Assembly: GCA_948946035.1 (NCBI GenBank)
Contig: CARBKU010000035.1
Coordinates: 1 to 9,204, forward strand
DNA from: an uncultured Clostridia bacterium
GTDB taxonomy: Bacteria > Bacillota > Clostridia > TANB77 > CAG-508
Direction of reading: 5' to 3'
Length of the DNA: 9,204 nt
Shown: piece by piece, positions 5,950 to 9,204 of the stretch
Layout: the number at the start of each line of letters is the position of its first letter
Position numbering within the stretch: position 1 is the first letter of the stretch
Notes under the pieces: generated by a model
What the model was told of the DNA's origin: nothing
What the model saw: only the letters and a program-made list of their open reading frames with translations
The model's database searches: none
Translations under genes and position numbers: made by a program

Positions 5950-6975
5950 ATGAGTGATAAACAAATGACAATACAACCAGAAGAATCATATAAAATAATT
6001 AGAAATAGTGTATTAACAGCACAATCAAAAGTATATACTGCCGTCAATTCAGCAATGGTACAAGCATATTGGGAGATAGGACAAGAAATTCATAAAGCAT
6101 GTGGAGAAAATGACAGAGCAGAATATGGCAAAAAGTTATTACAATATTTATCAAGACAATTAACGAAAGAATTTGGAAGAGGTTTTACAGTTGCAAATTT
6201 AAAGAATATGAGACAATTTTATCGTACTTTTCCAATTCGCCAGACACTGTCTAGCGAATTGAGTTGGTCACATTATAACTTATTAATGAGAATTGATGAT
6301 GATAAAACAAGAGAGTTTTATGCTATTGAAAGTGTAAAAGCAAATTGGAGTGTAAGACAATTAAAAAGACAAATAGGAACATTTTATTATGAAAGATTGT
6401 TAGCAAGCCAAGATAAAGAAAGTGTTGCTAATGAAATCGGATTACCAGAGAAAGTAGAACCTAAAAATATTATAAGAGATCCTTATGTATTAGAATTTTT
6501 AGGATTAGAAGGAAATACAAGCTTTTATGAAAAAGATTTAGAACAAGCAATAATAGACCATTTACAAAAATTTTTACTAGAACTAGGAAGAGGTTTTTCA
6601 TTTGTGGCAAGACAACAAAAAATAACTTTTGATGGCAGACATTTCTTTATTGATTTAGTATTTTACAACTATATATTAAAATGTTTTGTAATAATAGATT
6701 TGAAATTAGGAGATTTAACACATCAAGATTTAGGACAAATGCAAATGTATGTGAATTACTATACTAGAGAAATGATGAATGAAGGAGATAATCCACCAAT
6801 AGGAATTGTACTTTGTGCAGATAAAAGTGACCAAGTTGTAAAATATACTTTACCAGAAGATAATAATCAAATATTTGCTTCAAAATATAAGTTATATCTA
6901 CCCACAGAAGAAGAGTTTAAGAAAGAATTAAATTTAGATAATTATGTAAAAAAAGAAGATGATGAAACAAAATAA
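5950..6975 (+). CDS. YhcG/DUF1016-family PD-(D/E)XK nuclease
   Basis: A 341-residue protein with a strong ribosome site (aaaggaggt, 5936-5944). The N-terminal DUF1016 domain (about 12-155) has the family's AYWEIGQEI, SRQLTKEFGRGF, NLKNMRQFY and ELSWSHYNLLMRI motifs. The C-terminal YhcG nuclease domain (about 178-320) has E198, D235 in FFIDLVFY, D250-L-K252 in VIIDLKLGD and Q263 in LGQMQMYVNYY, a complete PD-(D/E)XK metal site with the trailing Gln motif. Family members are probably DNA-processing enzymes, are common in genomic and defence islands, and have no settled role. Full length for the family. Codons 95-104 contain a 29-bp near-perfect palindrome and codons atypical of the gene (cgc, cag, ctg, agc). 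It is the last gene of its operon. Confidence 0.9.
   Translation: MSDKQMTIQPEESYKIIRNSVLTAQSKVYTAVNSAMVQAYWEIGQEIHKACGENDRAEYGKKLLQYLSRQLTKEFGRGFTVANLKNMRQFYRTFPIRQTLSSELSWSHYNLLMRIDDDKTREFYAIESVKANWSVRQLKRQIGTFYYERLLASQDKESVANEIGLPEKVEPKNIIRDPYVLEFLGLEGNTSFYEKDLEQAIIDHLQKFLLELGRGFSFVARQQKITFDGRHFFIDLVFYNYILKCFVIIDLKLGDLTHQDLGQMQMYVNYYTREMMNEGDNPPIGIVLCADKSDQVVKYTLPEDNNQIFASKYKLYLPTEEEFKKELNLDNYVKKEDDETK
6233..6261. repeat. 29-bp near-perfect palindrome inside the nuclease gene
   Basis: The 14-base arm 6233-6246 (caattcgccagaca) matches the reverse complement of 6248-6261 at 13 of 14 positions around a single central C (6247). The only mismatch is C6241 versus A6253; A to G at 6253 would make it perfect and would change Ser to Gly. 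The arms are clearly GC-richer than the surrounding gene. Confidence 0.75.
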
Positions 6976-6999
6976 TGGAAAATTATGCAAATTTTGAAA

Positions 7000-7028
7000 T
7001 TGACAAATCTAAAATAAAATGTTAAAAT
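7000..7028 (+). promoter_or_regulatory. Strong sigma-A promoter of the acetyltransferase operon
   Basis: The -35 is a perfect TTGACA (7000-7005). After a 17-nt spacer the -10 is TAAAAT (7023-7028), preceded by TG (7020-7021 region, TGTTAAAAT) as an extended -10. Transcription would begin near 7035, leaving a leader of about 160 nt before the first gene. This is the best promoter in the window. Confidence 0.75.
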
Positions 7029-7034
7029 ATAAAT

Positions 7035-7195
7035 TATATTTAAGAGTTTACCTAGAATAGTAATGTTTGAGCGGTAAAGAGTAGTGAAAATATATTAACT
7101 ACTTACACTTATAAAGTAAGATATATAAAGTCTTGCAAAGGAGTCTTAAAAGATTCTTTTGTGAGGCTTTTTTTGATAGGAGGAGAAAAATAAAT
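7035..7195 (+). promoter_or_regulatory. Structured leader, probable transcription attenuator
   Basis: The leader holds hairpin 1 (gagtagt 7079-7085 with actactt 7098-7104), hairpin 2 (cttac 7102-7106 with gtaag 7116-7120), which shares 7102-7104 with hairpin 1, and then the 19-bp terminator stem at 7128-7169. The two upstream hairpins therefore compete for the same bases. A four-codon open frame (MFER, 7063-7077, using the rare Arg codon cgg) precedes them but has no clear ribosome site. The arrangement suggests premature termination relieved by a signal. No known riboswitch motif or T-box sequence (GGGTGG type) is seen, so the signal is unknown. Confidence 0.5.
7128..7174 (+). terminator. 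Intrinsic terminator upstream of the acetyltransferase gene
   Basis: Left arm 7128-7146 pairs with right arm 7151-7169 over all 19 positions (14 Watson-Crick, 5 G-T wobbles) around a taaa loop, and a run of seven Ts follows at 7168-7174. It lies between the promoter and the ribosome site (aggaggag, 7178-7185), so it would cut off transcription before the operon unless overcome. Confidence 0.75.
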
Positions 7196-7612
7196 ATGGA
7201 AATTAGAATAGAAAATAATTTAAATGTGAATGAATATAACAACTTAAGAAATAAAATTGGTTGGGATACAAAAGATATAGATGTAGTACAAAATGCAATA
7301 ATAAAAAGTACAATTGTAAAGAAAGCGACTTTTAAAAATAAAACTGTTGGAATGGCAAGAGCAATAGGAGATGGAATATATTATTTAATAGTTGATGTAT
7401 TAGTTGATCCAGAATATCAGAAAAATGGTATAGGAAGAAAACTTATTGATGAGATAGTAAAAGAAGTTGAAAATAAAACAAAAAAAGGGCAAAAATGTAG
7501 TATAAATTTAATATCTATAAGTGGTAAAGAAGAATTTTACGAAAAATGTGGATTTAGGAAAATTCCATTTGATTATACAGGACATGGTATGATAAAAAGA
7601 ATTGAAAAATAG
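7196..7612 (+). CDS. GNAT family N-acetyltransferase (138 residues)
   Basis: Transfers an acetyl group from acetyl-CoA to an amine on an unknown substrate. The compact GNAT fold is clear: strand YYLIVDVLVDPEYQ (62-75), then the acetyl-CoA pyrophosphate loop Q75-K-N-G78-I-G80-R, the helix KLIDEIVKEV, and the C-terminal EEFYEKCGFRK motif (112-122). ATG 7196 is chosen because aggaggag (7178-7185) precedes it. The frame is open upstream to 7133, but that stretch is the terminator hairpin and should not be translated. It is the first gene of the operon and is probably controlled by the leader attenuator. Sequence alone cannot tell whether the substrate is an antibiotic, a polyamine or a protein. 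Confidence 0.85.
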   Translation: MEIRIENNLNVNEYNNLRNKIGWDTKDIDVVQNAIIKSTIVKKATFKNKTVGMARAIGDGIYYLIVDVLVDPEYQKNGIGRKLIDEIVKEVENKTKKGQKCSINLISISGKEEFYEKCGFRKIPFDYTGHGMIKRIEK

Positions 7613-7624
7613 GAAGTGATAAAT

Positions 7625-8176
7625 ATGAGTATAAAAAAAGGAAATAAGAGTATTTTAGAATTGATAAATCCAACTATGGAATATAAAGAACAAGTAATGA
7701 ATTATAGAAAAGTGTTTTTAGAAAATAATGAATCTTTTGATGGTTGCTCAGGATTAGAAGAATGTGAAACTTATGAAGAATGGATAGATTTTGATAATAG
7801 ATTATCTAAGAAATATGGAAAGGAATATACTCCATCAACAGTATATTTAGCTATTAGAAGTTCTGATAATAAATTAGTTGGTATAATTGATTTTAGACAT
7901 AGATTATCAGAATTTCTTCTAAACTATGGCGGAAATATTGGATATAGTGTTTTACCAGAAGAAAGAAGAAAAGGATATGCGAAAGAGATGTTAAAGTTAG
8001 TATTAGAGTATTGTAAAGGATATGGATTAAATAGAATTTTAGTAACTTGCGATAAAGATAATATAGGTTCATATAAAACAATTAAGGCTAATGGTGGTAT
8101 ATTAGAAAATGAAGTTATAGATGAAGTCAATCTTTCAAAATCTGGTGTTATACAGAGATATTGGATAGATTTATAA
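7625..8176 (+). CDS. GNAT family N-acetyltransferase (COG3981-like, 183 residues)
   Basis: ATG 7625 follows aggaag (7611-7616); an in-frame GTG at 7616 overlaps this site and is less likely. The protein begins with the LELINPTMEYKEQVMNYRKV helix region, then AIRSSDNKLVGIIDFRHRL (77-95), a strand GGNIGYSVLPEERRKGYAKE (102-121) containing the acetyl-CoA loop R115-K-G-Y-A, and ILVTCDKDNIGSYKTIKANG (138-157), where substrate and cofactor contacts end. The layout matches the predicted acetyltransferases of COG3981. It is longer than, and not a close copy of, the upstream GNAT, so the pair does not look like a recent duplication. The genes are 12 nt apart. Substrate unknown. Confidence 0.85.
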   Translation: MSIKKGNKSILELINPTMEYKEQVMNYRKVFLENNESFDGCSGLEECETYEEWIDFDNRLSKKYGKEYTPSTVYLAIRSSDNKLVGIIDFRHRLSEFLLNYGGNIGYSVLPEERRKGYAKEMLKLVLEYCKGYGLNRILVTCDKDNIGSYKTIKANGGILENEVIDEVNLSKSGVIQRYWIDL

Positions 8177-8195
8177 ATTAAAGGAGATGATTAAA

Positions 8196-8759
8196 ATGCC
8201 AAAATTCGTATTAATAATTGGACCACAAGCAGTTGGGAAAATGACAGTAGGTCAAGAATTAGCAAAATTAGCAGGATATAAATTATTTTACAATCATATG
8301 ACGATAGAAATGGTTAGATTAATATTTGATTATGATAAAAAAGCATATCAAAGAATGAATCAACTTATAAGATATGAAGTATTTAAAGAGTTTGCAAAGA
8401 GTAATGAAAAAGGAATAATATTTACAGGATGTTTTGATTTCGGAAAAGACTTAGAAGAAGAAAAAACAGAAACTGATAGATGGATGAATTTATTTGAAGA
8501 ATCTTATGTAGTTGAATTAGAAACAACATTAGAAGAAAGATTAAAAAGAAATAAAACAGCTAATAGATTAGAACATAAAGCATCTAAGAGAGATTTAGAA
8601 TGGAGCGAAAATGAGTTATTAAAATCTATGGAGAAACACAAATTAAACTCTGAACCAGGAGAAGGTGAAAGAATTTTTAAGAATTATTTAAAAATTAAAA
8701 ATACAAATGTATCAGCTATTGATGTAGCAAAAATGATAAAAGAAAAATTTAATTTATAA
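8196..8759 (+). CDS. P-loop kinase-like AAA family ATPase
   Basis: A 187-residue protein; aaggag (8181-8186) favours ATG 8196 over an ATG at 8187 that touches the ribosome site. Residues 3-19 form the Walker A strand and loop, G9-P-Q-A-V-G14-K15-M16-T17. Met stands where Ser/Thr is standard after Lys, with Thr next; I recall this GKMT variant in small Bacillota kinase-like proteins. FYNHMTIEMVRLIF (31-44), the acidic strand GIIFTGCFDFG (73-83) and the basic lid-like LEERLKRNKTANRLEHKASK (115-134) suggest a small-molecule kinase of the shikimate/nucleotide kinase fold. Substrate unknown; resistance by phosphorylation is possible but not shown. It sits between two GNAT genes in one operon. Confidence 0.75.
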   Translation: MPKFVLIIGPQAVGKMTVGQELAKLAGYKLFYNHMTIEMVRLIFDYDKKAYQRMNQLIRYEVFKEFAKSNEKGIIFTGCFDFGKDLEEEKTETDRWMNLFEESYVVELETTLEERLKRNKTANRLEHKASKRDLEWSENELLKSMEKHKLNSEPGEGERIFKNYLKIKNTNVSAIDVAKMIKEKFNL

Positions 8760-8772
8760 GGAGTGAAAAATA

Positions 8773-9190
8773 ATGCAAATAACAATAGAGATACCAAAGA
8801 TAAAAGATTTTAAAAAAGTAAATGAATTAGCAAAACAAGTTCATGAACTACATGTAAATTGGAGACCAGATTTATTTTTAAGTGTAGATGAAGTAATTAG
8901 TAAAGAATGTTTTGAAGAAATGATACAAGTTAAACAAATATTTGTAGCAAAGATACAAGATGAAATTGTAGGATATATTATTTTTAATATTAAAGAAAAA
9001 AATAATCCTAGTATGAGATATAGAAAACAACTACAAATCGAAGCAATATGTGTAGATGAAAAAACTAGAGGAAAAGGAATAGGAACACAGTTATTAAAAC
9101 ATATAAAACAATATGGAAAAGAAAATGATTGCACAGATATATATTTAACAGTAAATGAAGAAAATGTAAGTGCAATAAAGATGTATGAAG
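8773..9190 (+). CDS. GNAT family N-acetyltransferase (3' end cut by contig end)
   Basis: The ATG follows aaggag (8758-8763), which overlaps the stop of the kinase-like gene. About 139 residues are visible. FVAKIQDEIVGYIIFNI (57-73) and the strand LQIEAICVDEKTRGKGIG (87-104) with the acetyl-CoA loop R99-G-K-G-I-G104 are followed by the QLLKHIKQYGKEN helix and DIYLTVNEENVSAIKMYEE (122-140), the final GNAT helix that normally leads into a G-F motif. The frame runs to the window edge, but the bases from 9191 match a sequencing adapter, so the apparent I-G-R-A ending is not trustworthy. Only about the last 10-20 residues should be missing. Substrate unknown. Confidence 0.85.
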
Positions 9191-9204
9191 AGATCGGAAG
9201 AGCG
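9191..9204. other. Probable Illumina TruSeq adapter remnant
   Basis: The terminal 14 bases, agatcggaagagcg, are identical to the first 14 of the Illumina TruSeq read-2 side adapter. They form the exact end of the window, and they are far more GC-rich than the gene they extend. They are most likely untrimmed library adapter rather than genomic sequence. Confidence 0.85.

Noticed and set aside
4224..7076. Shared 8-mer gagcggta at 4224-4231 and 7069-7076
   Set aside because: Striking in an AT-rich sequence, but flanking bases do not match beyond a few positions; too short to be called a repeat.
7133..7195. N-terminal extension of the first GNAT from a TTG
   Set aside because: The extension lies in the terminator hairpin and poly-T run and has no ribosome site; ATG 7196 has aggaggag before it.
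7035..7195. T-box riboswitch
   Set aside because: A gagtagt segment resembles the start of T-box stem I, but the diagnostic GGGTGG-type T-box sequence is absent and the leader is short for this class.
1..9204. tRNA, rRNA, CRISPR array, insertion sequence, or alternative genetic code
   Set aside because: No cloverleaf-like or rRNA-like segment, no regularly spaced repeats and no transposase gene were seen; TGA is used as a normal stop at 1121-1123.

Overview
This is an AT-rich window with tightly packed genes, all on the + strand, and purine-rich Shine-Dalgarno sites (aaggag, ggaggt). It fits a low-GC Bacillota genome, probably a Clostridia-like or gut-associated lineage. TGA is used as a stop (1121-1123), so the standard bacterial code applies. 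The last 14 bases match the start of an Illumina TruSeq adapter, so the window is probably one whole short-read contig. Both of its ends cut through genes.

Left region (1-4030) is the end of an integrative element, either a conjugative transposon or a prophage. In order it holds a truncated sigma region-4-like protein, an overlapping small HTH_16/sigma-region-2-like protein (the same order as orf7-orf8 of Tn916), a basic 51-residue protein, a helix-turn-helix protein, a 64-residue unknown, and a DUF6075-like protein. A long hairpin terminator closes this operon (1859-1913). Next come a 38-residue SHOCT-like micro-protein and, behind its own TTGATA-17-TAAAAT promoter, a large serine recombinase. 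The recombinase reading frame is broken by one extra base near 2838, and one zinc-ribbon cysteine is replaced by Phe. Palindromes just downstream (3984-4006 and 4024-4064) are candidate attachment-site remnants.

Middle region (4030-6975) begins with a doubtful 66-codon frame in locally GC-richer DNA, followed by an intrinsic terminator and an extended -10 promoter. Four co-directional genes follow: an unrecognised alpha/beta-like protein, a NUDIX hydrolase, a two-helix membrane protein resembling superinfection-exclusion protein SieB, and a YhcG/DUF1016-type PD-(D/E)XK nuclease. This mix fits a defence or accessory operon, but no known named system is recognised. The nuclease gene carries a 29-bp near-perfect palindrome inside its coding sequence.

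Right region (6976-9204) is a second operon: GNAT acetyltransferase, GNAT acetyltransferase, P-loop kinase-like protein, GNAT acetyltransferase (cut off). It is driven by a near-consensus promoter (TTGACA-17-TAAAAT with extended -10). Its leader of about 160 nt contains two partly exclusive hairpins and a 19-bp terminator hairpin just before the first gene, which suggests transcription attenuation of a small-molecule modification or resistance-type operon.
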